A DNA stretch of 64,000 nt from Lamellibrachia satsuma (GCA_033239005.1 BSQZ01000018.1:1213536-1277535), one strand, 5' to 3'; shown: positions 1 through 13,000, counted from the first letter of the stretch. The notes: a model not told the origin generated them from the letters alone. Made by a program: numbers and translations.

Positions 1-212
1 TGATTCAGTTGCCCGTGGCTGTGGTTCTAACACTGTGTTTCATAAACACCTCTCCCAGCGACTGTTCTATAAACACCTCTCCCATCCCCTTCCCTCCCTT
101 TCTACATCCCCTAATCCCACTAAATCGCACTACTACCGGTACATTTCTTCTCTCTTTCCTACTGCCAAAGATTACGTGGTTAGAACAGTCGCTCGTATAT
201 TTAAAGCCAACA

Positions 213-640
213 TAAAGTTACATCCTCAATTCGATTTTTGCTAGTCTCATTTCAAAGTAATTTTGCGAAAAACCAAACCTACCTAGTATCCACTGCAATA
301 TTCTACCTCGTTGTGCAACTTTTGTATGTAGTTTTTGTGAAATCATCAGACAAACTATTAAATTACTTAATGCTTGTTCAGGATCCGTGAGCAATAAGTG
401 AGGTGAAAATTTAAACGAAAATCACCATTTTCACCCTGTGACCTTGGTGAAATTTCGTAACTGACTCACACAGTGTTTACCATTTTGGATATCCACTATT
501 TTGATCCTTACCAGATCTAACAACTGAAGTAAATTCTTTTGATGATTTGAACAAAAATATAAAAAAACAATAAACAGACTGTACACATTACTTAAAGTCA
601 CACACTACACATTTCCACATAAATTAACCAGATTCACGAT
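213..640 (+). repeat. dispersed MITE-like element, copy 1
   Basis: Shares long stretches with the reverse complement of 33650-34120. An example is the block at 341-372 reading gaaatcatcagacaaacta then ttaaattacttaatg; shared flanks read accaaacctacct...tatccactgcaa. More diverged relatives are at 3040-3330 and 26965-27425. Confidence 0.65.
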
Positions 641-1589
641 GGGTTGAACCATTTGAGGAAGCAACTTTAATAGAATATGCCATTTTTAAAAAACAGATCG
701 ATATACCAATTGAATTCATTAACATGCTGTTCTATTTGTTTAGTTGGTTTACAGATTTTCTTTTAACACAAAATGAGTTGGTTGGTCGACAAATTTTGTA
801 CTGCATACTTTATTGTCATTAACGCAGTGTTCACGATAATGCCATTTTGTACAAAGTTGTGTCTAGCTTCTAGGTTAAAGTTAGGTCCGAGTTAGGCAGG
901 GTGTCCTATATTTACAAAGAAATCAAAATTAAATGCAAATTAAGTTGTTTGCTAACACAGTACTTATTATAAATTTTTCTTTGTAATGACACTAATATTT
1001 TTCCAACGAGTTTGGTAGCAACACCTACTGAATGAACAGTGAAATAGTGTAACTGGGCCATAAGGCTTAGCAAGAATCTGGATGGGGGCTATTTCTGGTT
1101 AGGCTCACACTGAAAACAGGATGTACGATTAACAACTTTCCTGTTATAATTATTACGAATATTTGCATACATTTTCATCCAATAAAAAATTCTTATTAAT
1201 CACGGGCTTGTGAAATGTTTAAATATTTATGCATATCAACCAAGGTGTTCTGTACATTGAGAAACATCTGTCAACAATGTCCAATACCTGTGGACAAGTA
1301 TATCAGAATATATGAATTCAGGATTGGTATGTGAATTCAGGATTAGAGTCATTATGGAGTGTTCCTTATCATTGCCATAATCATTATGTCAAAAATAAAT
1401 GTTTCAGTATCGTTGTGTGACTACATAATTTTTTATTATCATTAAAAGCCATCATTACAATTTTCATTATCATTACCATCAGTGACGAGTTATTTGTAAG
1501 GAAAACAACTGAATATACCAGTAGGCTGATAGTAGGTTGGTAATACGTTTCATACACTTATTGGTATAAAAATGTAGAAAATAGAAAAG

Positions 1590-1949
1590 CAGTGTCGCTG
1601 CACGGTGCATGATGGACAGTTCATTAATTAGTTGCTCATTGGTGCTTAAGCAAGGACAAATACAGCCAGTGTCGCTGCACGGTGCATGATGGACAGTTCA
1701 TTAATCAGTTGCTCATTGGTACTTAAGCAAGGACAAATACAGCCAGTGTCGCTGCACGGTGCATGATGGACAGTTCATTAATCAGTTGCTCATTGGTGCT
1801 TAAGCAAGGACAAATACAGCCAGTGTGTGTGCAGTCTGTAACAAGGACAAATACAGCCAGTGTGTGTGCAGTCTGTAACAAGGACAAATACAGCCAGTGT
1901 GTGCAGCCTGTAACAAGGACAAATACAGCCAGTGTGTGCAGCCTGTAAG
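1590..1949. repeat. tandem array: 77-bp units followed by about 37-bp units
   Basis: The 77-bp unit starts at 1590, 1667 and 1744 (cagtgtcgctgcacggtgca...). It then gives way to four shorter units ending caaggacaaatacagc. Both unit types share the caaggacaaatacag block, so the short repeat was probably derived from the long one. Confidence 0.9.
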
Positions 1950-2544
1950 AAAGTGTGACACCAGTGAATGAATGTTTTCAATGGCGAGCATGCGGAGTCT
2001 TGTATAAAAAGGATGGTTGGGTACTGGCGATTTGTTCCTAAATGGCAACAACATGATGAAATAACCTGACGGCATTACATAAGATAATTATTTTTCATTA
2101 CAGGTGTTCATTGTCATTATACATGTACATACATTATGTATTTAAAATCGATTATTTTTCATTATCATTATGTAATGAACATTATCATTATAATGACCCT
2201 GCATGATGATGGTGGACATTAACACTTGTAAAATTACATCCCTCCATTTGCAATGTAAATATGATACAGTAACATTGAACACTTAATGGTCAAATTATAT
2301 TGTTTTAATGCAGTCCATTGAAACACAATTGGGCAGTCATTATGTTAGAATACATGTTATATTTAATATACTATAACTAAATTATGGGTACAATGGGTTG
2401 ATTTTATGATAACTATGAGACCTTGAACTGCTTAGAATGAGTTGAACCAAATCTCATTTGTTATTTACACATCTGCCATGTAAGATGGGAGGAGATTGTA
2501 ATAATATTTAAACATTGTTCTTACTAGGACACTACACTGTCCAG

Positions 2545-2992
2545 ATGGTGCTGTCTGGCAAGGACAATACATGGTGCGTCGTCCTGTGTAGTGCACTAGA
2601 TGATTTGAGACAAAGCAGTGTCTTCTCAGACGTGATCATATCAGCTGAAGATGGCCGCATCTTCAAAGCCCACACGTGTGTTCTGGCCGCTGCTAGTGCT
2701 GTTCTCAAGACAAAACTGGCTGTTGATCATCACCAGCTGGATACACCGGACATCTGTGGGCAGACTTGGGAGTCTGTGCTGCACTTTGTCTACACAGGAG
2801 AAGTCAGGGTTGTGAATGCAGAGGAACTGACCAACCTATTGAAGGCTTCTCATCAGCTAGGATTGACTGAACTGGCCAATCTATGTGGTCAGTTCAACCT
2901 TGACAGCAAGTCTGAGGCTTCGACCAACAGTAAGCAACATTCCAACCAGTCTCTGATCAGGTGTGAAGAGTTGGTAACGACTGGTTGTTCAG
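2545..2992 (+). CDS. BTB-ZF gene, first coding exon: BTB/POZ domain
   Basis: A consensus-like acceptor ends at 2527 (cttactag), 17 bases before the ATG, so this exon probably carries a little 5' UTR and upstream noncoding exons are expected. The donor is ttcag|gtatgt, leaving one base of a Gly codon (phase 1) that is completed by exon B. Hydrophobic BTB core positions and the FVYTGEV strand-helix motif are clear at about residues 75-85. Confidence 0.9.
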
Positions 2993-5814
2993 GTATGTTT
3001 ATTAAATGTAGTTCATTTTGAATTGAATCCATATCAGTGTATAGACATTTTGGGACCTTTTAATACTTAAACATTCTTTCTCAATTCGATTAATATTCTC
3101 GTTTCAGAATCATTTGGCAAAAAGTCGAAACAGTCTAGTATCCACTATGACATGGCAGCTCCATTGTGCAAACTTTTACTTAGGTTTGGTGAAATTATAA
3201 AAAAAATTCTTTAAGGCAAAAGGCCACAATGGTGTGACCCTGTACACATCAGGATATTCACACTGTAACTAGTTACCCGATCTAACAATCAAAGTCAGTT
3301 CTTTCTGTGATTTTAACAAACATTCAGTTAATTCAAACTGTTTTGCTTCAACTGTGCATTAATTATTTAACCATTACTTAACCATTCACACACTACATAT
3401 TTAACCATTCACACACTACATATTTAAATGTCAAACGTAGCAGGAATGACATATGGAACAAAGGGAAATCAAATTCTTACAGTAAGAAACTGTTATGATG
3501 GTGTTATGTCTGCAGTAGTTCTAGTATAGTGTGTGTAGAATTAAGTCATGTAGAACGTCGTACAATGTGACACTGCGGTTGTAATGTCAGCACTAACTGT
3601 GTGTCCAGATGACAACTAAGATGAACAAACATGGCCCACATTACGTGTTTGATGACAGTCCTGTTTCTCCTAATCCAAGATCAAATAAAACAACATCACA
3701 TCTATCTTTCATTGGCTACAACCAGGGTTGGGTTTCTGACATCAGAAACTGTAGGTATCTAAACTCTGTTACGGATTTATGTATGATATTGGTAATTATA
3801 TGGCCTGTTGAATAGAGAAGTTATATACTTTATATACTACATCAATTAGTACTCATGCATAGAAAGAACAACAAAATCATGAGAAATGTTACATAAAATT
3901 TCATTTTAGTTAAAAAAAATTATTATCATAGATACATTTTAGTATCTACCTAACTGTACATCTATAAAATATATGATGTTAAGTGACATACGCAAAATTA
4001 CCTAAGCTAGAATGACTTACCTCAACCATGTTATCTTATGTGTTATTAAGAAGTTGTTTTTCTAAATAAAATATGATTTACAGTGGAACTTCACTATTAA
4101 GGTCAACCTCAGGACTGGGCCAAAGTGACCGCAATAGCAAGGTGACCATATTAGCAAATTAATGTCCAATATTTTGCTGTTATGGGAATAACTTGGAACT
4201 GTCCCAGAGTGACCATAGTGAGGGGGGTGTGGCAGGGGTCTCCACGTTCCATCTCCCACCTGTTTTTGGGCACAACCTCCCTCCAATTTTTGGGACCAAC
4301 CTCCCAATTCCTGACGCATCCCCCCTCCATAATGATGAGGTGGCTGTATTATTGAGGTGACCGTAATTCAAGGTTTCACTAATGATGTTCCTGTGTGTGT
4401 GTTTGGCAGGTGCAGATGCAAGTGAGATGAGACAAAGTGATTCTGTTCACGAAGACCCACAGGTTGACATTCCCCAGCAGTATGTGACATTTTACACTGC
4501 AGCAGACCAGGAAGACGTTGAGATATCAGTAGTGGACATTCAGTCAGCGACACAAGGATCAACTGCTAAGGTCATTCAGCTGGACGCACTGGACATGTCA
4601 AGTGCAGCTGCACTGGACATTCAGGCCCTGTTGACACAGGAGATTCAGCTGGACAGTGGGGCCATAGAACTGGACGCTGATGCCATTGTTCGGGAAGTAG
4701 ACTTGGGGATGTTGACCATGAAGAAGGAACTAGACACTGGCGGTCAAACCCAGCAAGAATCGAGTGACCAGAACCCGCCGCCCACTGCAGATGAACTGGA
4801 CAGTAGCAGTGACGACAAAGGTAAAGTGAGGAAGATGGTAACTGGAAAAGGGAAGAGACGGAGAGGGAAATACAAGGGGAGTACCGGGGAATACACCTGT
4901 GAGGTTTGCGGGAAGATGTTCAATCATTTGTCTCGTCTGAAGTTTCACAGTAACATCCACACAGGTGCGCGACCGTATACGTGCGCGCAGTGCGGCAAGA
5001 CGTTCAACCACAGCTCGAACCTAACACGGCACGAGCGCACGCACACAGGGATACGTCCACACGCATGTCCCGAATGCGGGAGGGGGTTCCAGCGCGCTTC
5101 AGACATGGCTGTGCACGTGCAGCGTGTCCACTGCACGGAGAAGCAATTCTCGTGCGAGTTATGTCTGAAGGAATTCAGCGTAGAGTCGGACCTGAAGAAC
5201 CACATGTATCAGCATATGGACGACAAACCATTCAAGTGCTCGCGGTGCGATAAGTCATTCGGAAAAATGGTGAATCTGGTCGCACATGAACGCACACACA
5301 CTGGAGAGCGGCCGTATGCGTGCAAGGTTTGTGGGAACACGTTCAAGGATACCTCGAATCTCGCCCGACATCGCCGCATACACAGTGGGGTGAAACCATT
5401 CGAGTGCTCCAGTTGCGGAAAGGCATTCTTCCGGAAGGCGGACTTGGTGGGTCATGAGCGTATCCACACAGAGGAGAAGCCGTTCGTTTGTTCCAAGTGT
5501 GGGAAGGCGTTTACATTCCGCACAACCCTCGACATGCACATTCGCGTATGCACACCGGCGAGAAGCCGTACATGTGTGCAATCTGTGGTAAGACTTTCAC
5601 TCGTAACTGCAACCTTCTGGAGCACCATATGACTCATACCGGTGAGAAACCGTTCCAGTGTTACACGTGTGGCCGACACTTCGCCACAAAGAAAAACCTG
5701 TCGAGTCACGAACGCGTCCACTCGGAATCGAAGCCGTTTGAATGCCACCTTTGTGGGAAGACATTCAGATGGGGCGGAGCCTTGAAGAAGCATGTTCTTC
5801 AGTGTACTCACTAA
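2545..5814 (+). CDS. BTB/POZ-C2H2 zinc-finger transcription factor (2 coding exons, frameshifted)
   Basis: Two coding exons are joined by intron 2993-4409 (donor gtatgt, acceptor ttggcag, both phase 1). Exon A (2545-2992) encodes a BTB/POZ dimerisation domain, with the motifs FSDVIISAEDGRIFKAH, VLAAAS and VLHFVYTGEV. Exon B (4410-5814) encodes an acidic linker rich in Asp/Leu, a basic stretch GKGKRRRGKYKG that looks like a nuclear-localisation signal, and then 11 C2H2 fingers with mostly TGE/RP-type linkers; the last ends H-x3-C. The family comprises nuclear DNA-binding regulators, usually repressors, that dimerise through the BTB domain. The start at 2545 is the first in-frame Met after a likely UTR acceptor at 2526-2527. 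The reading frame breaks inside finger 8 (about 5543-5548): frame 1 stops at 5632, while fingers 9-11 continue in another frame to 5814. BTB plus 11 fingers recalls vertebrate ZBTB48, but I do not assign orthology. Confidence 0.9.
3040..3330 (+). repeat. diverged copy of the 213-640 dispersed element
   Basis: Lies in the BTB-ZF intron. Shared blocks include ctagtatccact, ttgtgcaaactttt and gatctaacaa(t)c-aaagt. Confidence 0.45.
4080..4380. mobile_element. non-autonomous DNA element with CAGTGGAAC-type terminal inverted repeats
   Basis: The left end cagtggaacttcactattaa and the reverse complement of the right end (agtgaaaccttgaattacgg) match imperfectly, and both interiors read ggtca/ggtcacc. 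It ends 29 bases before BTB-ZF exon B, so it abuts the 3' splice site. No coding capacity. Confidence 0.6.
4410..5814 (+). CDS. BTB-ZF gene, second coding exon: acidic linker, NLS, 11 zinc fingers
   Basis: Finger starts visible in order are YTCEVC, YTCAQC, HACPEC, FSCELC, FKCSRC, YACKVC, FECSSC, FVCSKC, YMCAIC, FQCYTC and FECHLC. Finger 3 has H-x4-H (HVQRVH). Finger 8 reaches the His-Ile-Arg part of its helix at 5537-5545 and then the frame moves: atg-cac-acc-ggc from 5548 gives the expected MHTGEKP linker. Either two extra bases (g-t at 5546-5547) or one missing base explains this. GC content is higher than in the surrounding AT-rich DNA, as expected for a coding exon. Confidence 0.88.
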
Positions 5815-6196
5815 ACTTGAGTATTCCAACAACACAAACGTTATTAGGCTAATAAGTAGTAAGAATCTTATTGTTTGTTACGTTTATAGCATTCATAGGT
5901 TGGATGATGTACGTTTTGCACAAGATGTTATTGCTCAAGTTGATGATCAACTAGATTTTGAGACACTGATCCAACTTAAATATAATATAATTCTGTTTGT
6001 CAGCGTAACATAACAACAGAGCTGCAGTTTCTCTATACCAGAGTTGTCACACTAATTACACCTATGCAACATTTTGTGGTCCATTTTGTTCCAAAGTTCC
6101 TAAGCAATTCCACATTCTTATTTTTCTACTTGATGAGTTAAACGTCATGTTTGTTATTAAGTTGGACTTGGACCAAGCCAGCCTTTGGCTTAATGG

Positions 6197-6202
6197 AATA
6201 AA
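6197..6202 (+). promoter_or_regulatory. possible polyadenylation signal of the BTB-ZF gene
   Basis: AATAAA lies about 385 bases after the BTB-ZF stop codon. It is a six-base motif in AT-rich DNA, so chance occurrence is likely. No transcript evidence is available here. Confidence 0.3.
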
Positions 6203-6397
6203 ATTAATCTTATGTGTACTCTTGCAATTTCTGCCGCTTATTTCAGCACCATGATTTATCACCAGTTTTCCATGTACACTAAGAGTTGATGATTTCCGAG
6301 GTTAAAGGCCCAGGCTCATCATTGTTACCATGTTTTTATTCTGACATCTTGACAACCCAACATGCGTTTTAATGAGCCACATTCTGAAAATATACAA

Positions 6398-6541
6398 ACC
6401 TGTCTTAAGCGACCGCTCGATGAACAGTTGAAAAGTGGTCTCTTAATACAGGTGATCGCCTAATGTGGGTGATTTATCATGTGAAAGGAGTCGACTGTGG
6501 TCGTTAATAACAGGTGGTCACTTGAGCAGGTTCGACTGTAC
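6398..6541. mobile_element. fragment of a TIR element of the CAGTCGAAC type
   Basis: The text reads gaccgctcgatgaacag...gtggtctcttaatacaggtgatcgcc...aggttcgactgta. The terminus, read on the minus strand, is tacagtcgaacctg. The repeated gtggtc-ttaataacagg phrase is typical of such invertebrate elements; only one end is recognisable. Confidence 0.45.
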
Positions 6542-7503
6542 TTTGACGTGTTTTACAAGTATCGTCATGTTTACATTACATGTGGCGAATGTAATTTTAC
6601 AATCGTTAACAATATGCCTATTACGAACGCCTTACCATGATAAACTTTGTACACATGTATTGGAAATTGTTGACAGCTGTTCACGAATCTATTTAGCAGC
6701 ACGGTGAATTTTTATAAACAGATACCAGTCCAATTACCCAGGTATATTAAAGAAACTGTGGTTAGTTAAAACACACCTAGACAGTTCAGATGCTAGAACA
6801 GGTAATATAGTTTATACCTTACGTCATTTTACGATAAACATTACCAGGCTTTGTACTTATTAAGGTGATACAGTGTAGTCAACACTGATAGCTAGAAACG
6901 TATTAACCTTTCATAATGTTGTTCTTTTGTTTGAACAGACTATAAGAAACAATTATTTTAATAGTAGTTGTATTTTATTTCTTCCCACCACTCACTAAAT
7001 GCATCATCTGAAATACATGTAAACTCTGCCAATCGACTTAGGACCCGTCAGGCTTTACTCTCTGTCTATGTGACAACATGCTGTTATGTCAAAAACACAC
7101 TCACTTTGAAAGCCACTTGCCTCCATTTTGTGTCCTTAAATTAAAAAGAAAACTTCTGCTGCGAGTGTTAGACCCAATTCCAGAATTACTCGCTACAAAC
7201 TCAGCAAAATATTTCATAGCTGACCCACTAACTTGACCGCTTTAACCATGTCGAACAGTATAGCAGAACAGTAATTAGCCATGAAATTCAATAATAATGA
7301 CATAACTAATGACCACAGAAGATACACAGTAACGTCCATGTCAAATACACCTATGTCTGCTTTCAATCATCCAACGTTTGTCGTCTTTGACAAGATGTGT
7401 AACACGCTGTCTACAACAAAATAGTACAATTTGTGTAACACTGAACACATCAGCTGAACACACACTGTGAATCACAGCACAAAATGCGTCATACCTTCTA
7501 TGA

Positions 7504-7768
7504 CTTGGGGGTCAATTACATTGGAATTTAAATGTCAATTCCAGTATTGGAATTGGTATTTTGTTTTAAAGGTAATTGGAGACAAATCTAATATGCAGAA
7601 ATTAAATAAAGCTGCTCTAAAATAGATTTTATTTGTTGAGTCTGTCTGAATGCTCTGTTCACTGTTATTTTGATTTGTAATTTTAGGTGGAATTGGTGTG
7701 TAACTGCAATTGGTATGTGTAACTGGAATTGCTATGTGTAACTGGAATTTATGTAATTGACCCTCAAG
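7504..7768. mobile_element. short MITE with about 17-bp terminal inverted repeats
   Basis: The left end cttgggggtcaattacat pairs with the right end atgtaattgaccctcaag (one mismatch). The interior is built of ggaattggtatgtgtaact-like repeats. No ORF. Confidence 0.7.
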
Positions 7769-9090
7769 CCTGGCACAAATTCGTGTACTGATGTCTAACC
7801 AATATTATATCTTTGATATCAAATTCCACAACTGCTACAGTTATGGAATTCTAAACACCCCACCTGTGGAAAGAACCAATTCCCAAAATATGATCACTAA
7901 TAATAACGACAATAAGGTTAATAATCACCACGAGGGAGGTATCAGTGGAAGTTGTGGTGAATCATATTACTATTGCTGTTACTGAGCATTTCAAGATATT
8001 CAATTATGCATTGGAAAATTAGGCAACACCATTTTTTTCCTTCAAATAACAAACAAACTTATGCAGTCAGCTCTGACCATTTGTATTCACAAATATGGAT
8101 ATATATATATAAATATATATATTCATGTAAAACGTACAAAACAAACTAGTGTTTAACAGCAAACGAGTACGTGCATGCTCCTTTGTCAAAACAGTAATTC
8201 CAAATTTATCATTTACATCCCCAGATTCATTAACAGAGAAAAGCCACCATGTCTACACCGCAGAACCAACATCTTGGTACCATCTGATGTATGTTATAGT
8301 CATGCGTCACCAACATGCAAAGTTGAAATAGAAACATTTTGTGAACATTTACACTGTGTACATTTTCAGAGCTACAATTTGTCTACAGTGGAATATTTGT
8401 CTGTCTGTAATAGTTTCAATGCATCTATAATATTAACTGTCTAGAACAAGAGTCCCCACCCATGTAGCCTCAATTCCTATAAACCTTTTATATACCCAGG
8501 GGTTTCAAAAAACAACTGATTGAAACTTGCTGTACAATTTTCTGAAATTTTAATAGACGTTCTTTGATAGCATACAAATCTATCAGACGTATAGAAATAG
8601 ATGACAAAGACAGATATGTCAAAACATGTGCCACATCTCGAGTCCAACAATGAATCCCAAAGTGGTTGTCTCATAATTTGATGACTGTTGGTGTGTAGTA
8701 ATATACAGGGAACTGCTGCCATCGAATCATTTGTTTAGAACCAAATACAATAACGGGTTTGGTATTTCGTGTTACCCAGTTGGCCAGGGTCAAATACGTA
8801 ATTGTATTTATATGCCGATTTTGCATATGACTTTTCCCAGAAGCCCATATTTGGTTCATTTAACCTGGTCAAACATGTACAATTAGTTGTTTGATATTGG
8901 TAAACCCCTACTTCCCTAAACTAACCCATTCCTTCAACATTTAGTTTACCAATAATGCATCACTGAACATAACATTAAACAAAAAGAATTTGTAATATAC
9001 CATTACCACCATGATTGTGGTTTTCTTACCTGAATCTTTAAGTTCAATTATAAATAATCGACTGGGTAGCGTGGCGGTATAATGGGAAGG

Positions 9091-9096
9091 TTTATT
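9091..9096 (-). promoter_or_regulatory. possible polyadenylation signal of PSME3
   Basis: AATAAA on the minus strand about 250 bases past the PSME3 stop. It is only a short motif in AT-rich DNA. Confidence 0.3.
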
Positions 9097-9343
9097 GACA
9101 AGTTGTATTGTGTGTTTGGTCCTTTGACCCCTACAATATTTGAATTTAACCTTGTGTACAAGAGAGTATTTGTATTTGATCACATGTATTTAACTTGTAT
9201 TTTACAATAGTATATACGAAAAAAAAATTATTTGACCCCATGTCTGCAATCTGCCATTTCGCATGAGATTATTTATCATCAGTGACAAGGATGCCACAGT
9301 ATGATCATAGTAACTCTCACGCCCCCCCCCCAGCCGTGGGGCA

Positions 9344-9424
9344 CTAGTACATGTTGTCTGTGTTCGCATTTCGAGGTTTCTTGATCTTGTCCAGGTTCTT
9401 TATAATCAAATCATGAAGGCTGGA
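9344..9424 (-). CDS. PSME3: PSME3 exon 10 (C-terminus and stop)
   Basis: An 81-nt exon encoding SSLHDLIIKNLDKIKKPRNA, then NTDNMY and a TAG stop. The terminal Tyr matches the family C-terminus required for 20S binding. Acceptor cttgtttgcag. Confidence 0.94.
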   Translation of the reverse strand, partial: SSLHDLIIKNLDKIKKPRNANTDNMY

Positions 9425-9958
9425 CTGCAAACAAGAAAGGGAGAATTGAGGAGCACTGTCACGTATTGGTGTAAAGTACATGTACTTTGACAACAGTGGA
9501 CTTGTATGCAAGTACATTTATACAAAATGTACTTGTTGAGACAGCTTGATATCATGGCGATATCAAACAGGTATAGGCATCTCTCCTGTTTTCTCACCTG
9601 TTTTCCTTGCCAATTTACACATTGTTCTATATACTTAATAATAAACTTCTATAGCACCGAAATCATTAGAAACCCAAACTCAGAGGCACAACAAACCAGA
9701 ATCATTAAGCATGAACAAGGATGAACAAGGATGCACAAAAGCCATCATCAACATATTGTGAATGATCTATCTAATAAAAACAGTTCATGTAACTGACAAG
9801 ATTTAGTCTGACGAAAATGACAGTGATATAGATGACTTCTGGTGCTGTCTAATTACAATACAATACTTCTATAAACTCTGCTGCACCAAAATCGTTGATA
9901 ACCCGAGCAGCAAAACCAGAGTTTCTTTTTGAATCAGAATACAATTTTTGTACAGATG

Positions 9959-10011
<53 letters not shown>

Positions 10012-13000
10012 TGAACAGGTAAGGAGGACAAGGAAAGATAAGTTTTCAGATGACGGTGAAATGTTAATGTTTTATGCTGATAGCCTGATATAACAGGGAG
10101 TGAATTCCTAAGAGTTGGTGCAGCAACTAAAAAACCCTAGTTCCAATGTTTGTTTCAACTACGAAAACAAAATGTATATAAGAAATAAATGACTGAAGCC
10201 GTCTAGGTTTGTTGCAGGAGTGAGCAGTGATTGTAATCATGCTTAGGTGAAAGTACCTTACAGGTAACCATACAGATCTTGAAAATAATATGATAAGAGA
10301 CAGGAATAAGAGACAGGAAGCCAATGCAGAGATTTCAGAAGTGGCATTAAGTGAGAGAAACTTACATATTGGTTTCTCAATTCACACAAGACCAGTCTCA
10401 TACTGATAAACTCTTTCTCGTCAAGCTCAATCACCGTTCGTCTGTAATCTTCCTGTAACCAGAGAGATTGCAACATCTAGAATGACAAATTATTAATTTT
10501 TCTCTAACCAAACCCATTTTGTAAAGCTTTCTTGAGGTTGGCATTAGAAAAATATGGTTGGCTAGTGTTAATTAAATAATTAAGAGAACAAAAACAGACA
10601 TAAAAACAAAATGACGTTGTGCAGCGATTCATCAAAGGGGTCAGTGTAATGCATTAATCTGCACACAATGACTGTGATGCCACCATCTAGTGCCAGTTAG
10701 TCTGACGTAAGACAGCTGAACGCTGCAGAAACATTACAAAGAAAGAAGGTAAAAGTGACTGAGCAACAACTAAAAGATAAATAAAATCAGGGTGTTTTTC
10801 ACTGCATGACGAGTGACATACCACGTGTGGATATTTGGCGATCTTCGAGATGACCTTGCCACGGGTGATGAAATAGCGAGAGATCTGATCGAGGTAGGTG
10901 GCTGCTTCTGACTCCACCTGGCGGGCCTCGGACAGTGTGTCCTCCTGGTGGCAAGACAAGGAATCAAACCGTTATTCACATTTTGTTTCTAAACAAGTAG
11001 GAATTTACATAAAATAGTAACAACCTGCAACAGGTAGTACAACCTTACAAATGCTGCAGAGAATTAGGATTAATTAGAAGAACCTTTCTCCATGAAGTCT
11101 GGGAGAAACATAATTACAGAGGAGCATTGTTGATCCGGACGTCGATAATCCGGAAACTTCGAGCATCAGCACTGTAACCACGGGTCATCTCAGCCGTAAC
11201 CACGGGTCATCTCAGCCAATATGATGACATTAATTAGGTTTGTAGAAAAGTTCCTTATGAACGCATACATAATTTCTTCTTCAGTACAGGTAAATTAAAA
11301 TAATGATGTTGTTTTAATTGCAAGCTCCACCATTGCCGGTCCCAAGCCCGGATGAGAAAGGAGGAGGGCTGTGCGTGAGGTTAGCACCCTCACCATGTAA
11401 GAAAAATTCAAGCTACAGAAACCAATATTGGCCTTGTGTGTGATCCCGCACGAAGAGGATTAAGTAAGAGGATTAAGTAAGTAAGTATAATTGCAAATTT
11501 AGCGTTTCACAGGCATTTCACATGATTAGTAGACATGCACATGCGCTTCAGCGTGGACTCGCTACAACACCCAACTGACACATGGAAAGACTTCTCACCT
11601 GAACGGAGACCCCAAAGTTATTGCCATCTTCTATCCGAGGAATCAAATAGGCAATCCACATCTTTATCTGCAAATAAAAAACAAGTGTGTTTACAGGTCC
11701 AAGTATGCTTCAAAACAAAACAGCTGCTGAATCTCAAATTCAAACAATCCAGTTTGACAATTTTTAAAACTAGAATTTGCCATCGTTAAATTGGCGCACA
11801 AATTCCTACAGCAGATATGTGGAAAGTGGAAACCTACCAGATTAGCATGGTCAATGAGTTCTCGAATACACGGCTTGACAGTGTCAATGAGCTCCACTAG
11901 GTACTTGTTACACGGAACCGTCGCCTGCTGCATCAACATGGCTCTTGAGGCTGAAACTTCAAAAACATTTTTTTATATTATTATACATCTGTAACGTGTC
12001 TTAAATTAACGTTTTGTCAACCACACTAAGAGAACAGGGGTTAAGGGTCTACAAATTACAGTTCAGTTTACTGATAGCAGGCTAGTTTGGAAGACTGACC
12101 GTAATCATGCCAACAACACAAACAGCACCTTGTCATACCTGGCAGGGGGACATCTGTGACAGAGTTAGGGTCATGTCTTACCTGGCAGGGGGACATCTGT
12201 GACAGAGTTAGGGTCATGTCTTACCTGGCAGGGGGACATCTGTGACAGAGTTAGGGTCATGCTTTCTCTTCTTTAACGACGGCTGAAAAAAGCAACATAT
12301 CACCCAAGTAAAAAAATGTTTTGGGCCACATTTTCAAAACACACCTGGTTAAAATTTCTTTTCATTGCATGTTCATAATAAGGCCACTTAGCAGTGTAAT
12401 GAATCTGCACTGTATTGCAGGAAACAGAGCACAAATAAAATGCCAAGCTCTACCACATCTATATCAAGTACCTACTTGTAAAGTAGAAACTTGATAAGTG
12501 AAGTACACTGCTATTTTTGTTTCATTGCCTCGCAAATTAGTTATAGTCAATCAATCACTTATCATGTTCTCTAAGCTATTTCCAAGATGCACCAGAAAAT
12601 ATCAAAGCTGGCCTTATTGGGGATAAACGTGAGCATTTTCTTACACAATATAAATTTGTTAGAAGAATGTTCAAAACAGAGTTGAGTAATTAATAATTTT
12701 AAATAAACCAAGGTGCTCGACGAACCACACATTTATAAACAAATTTATGGGAGATCATTCAGCATATAGCATTATACATTTGGTAAATTAGATATGATAG
12801 TATAATGATGGGAATTTACCAAAGATTTTCAAATTTTTTCAATTACTGCCACACCTTTCAGACACACATACGTGCAAGAAGTAAATAATTAAAAGATTAG
12901 CGTATTTTATCTGGGATACCATTCTAGTCATAGTTACCCTTTGTACCCGAGATACAATTTCAGTCGTAGTCAGCACGTTAGTAAATGTTTTGCCAAATGC

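Larger units (their letters stand above)
1..2527. other. repeat-rich region upstream of the BTB-ZF coding exons
   Basis: No coding exon is recognised. It holds a dispersed element (about 213-640) and a tandem array (1590-1949). The rest is unique-looking AT-rich DNA that may contain the BTB-ZF promoter or 5' UTR exons, which I cannot place. Confidence 0.5.
5815..9343. other. intergenic region between the convergent BTB-ZF and PSME3 genes
   Basis: The ORFs present are short, lack family resemblance and are not supported by splice logic. It contains the BTB-ZF 3' UTR, a TIR fragment near 6398-6541, a MITE at 7504-7768 and the PSME3 3' UTR (below 9343). The remainder is AT-rich DNA with nothing recognised. 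Confidence 0.6.

Noticed and set aside
4945..5835. Several overlapping ORFs on the other strand or frames of the zinc-finger exon
   Set aside because: Shadows of the C2H2 coding sequence; only the plus-strand frame yields the finger periodicity.
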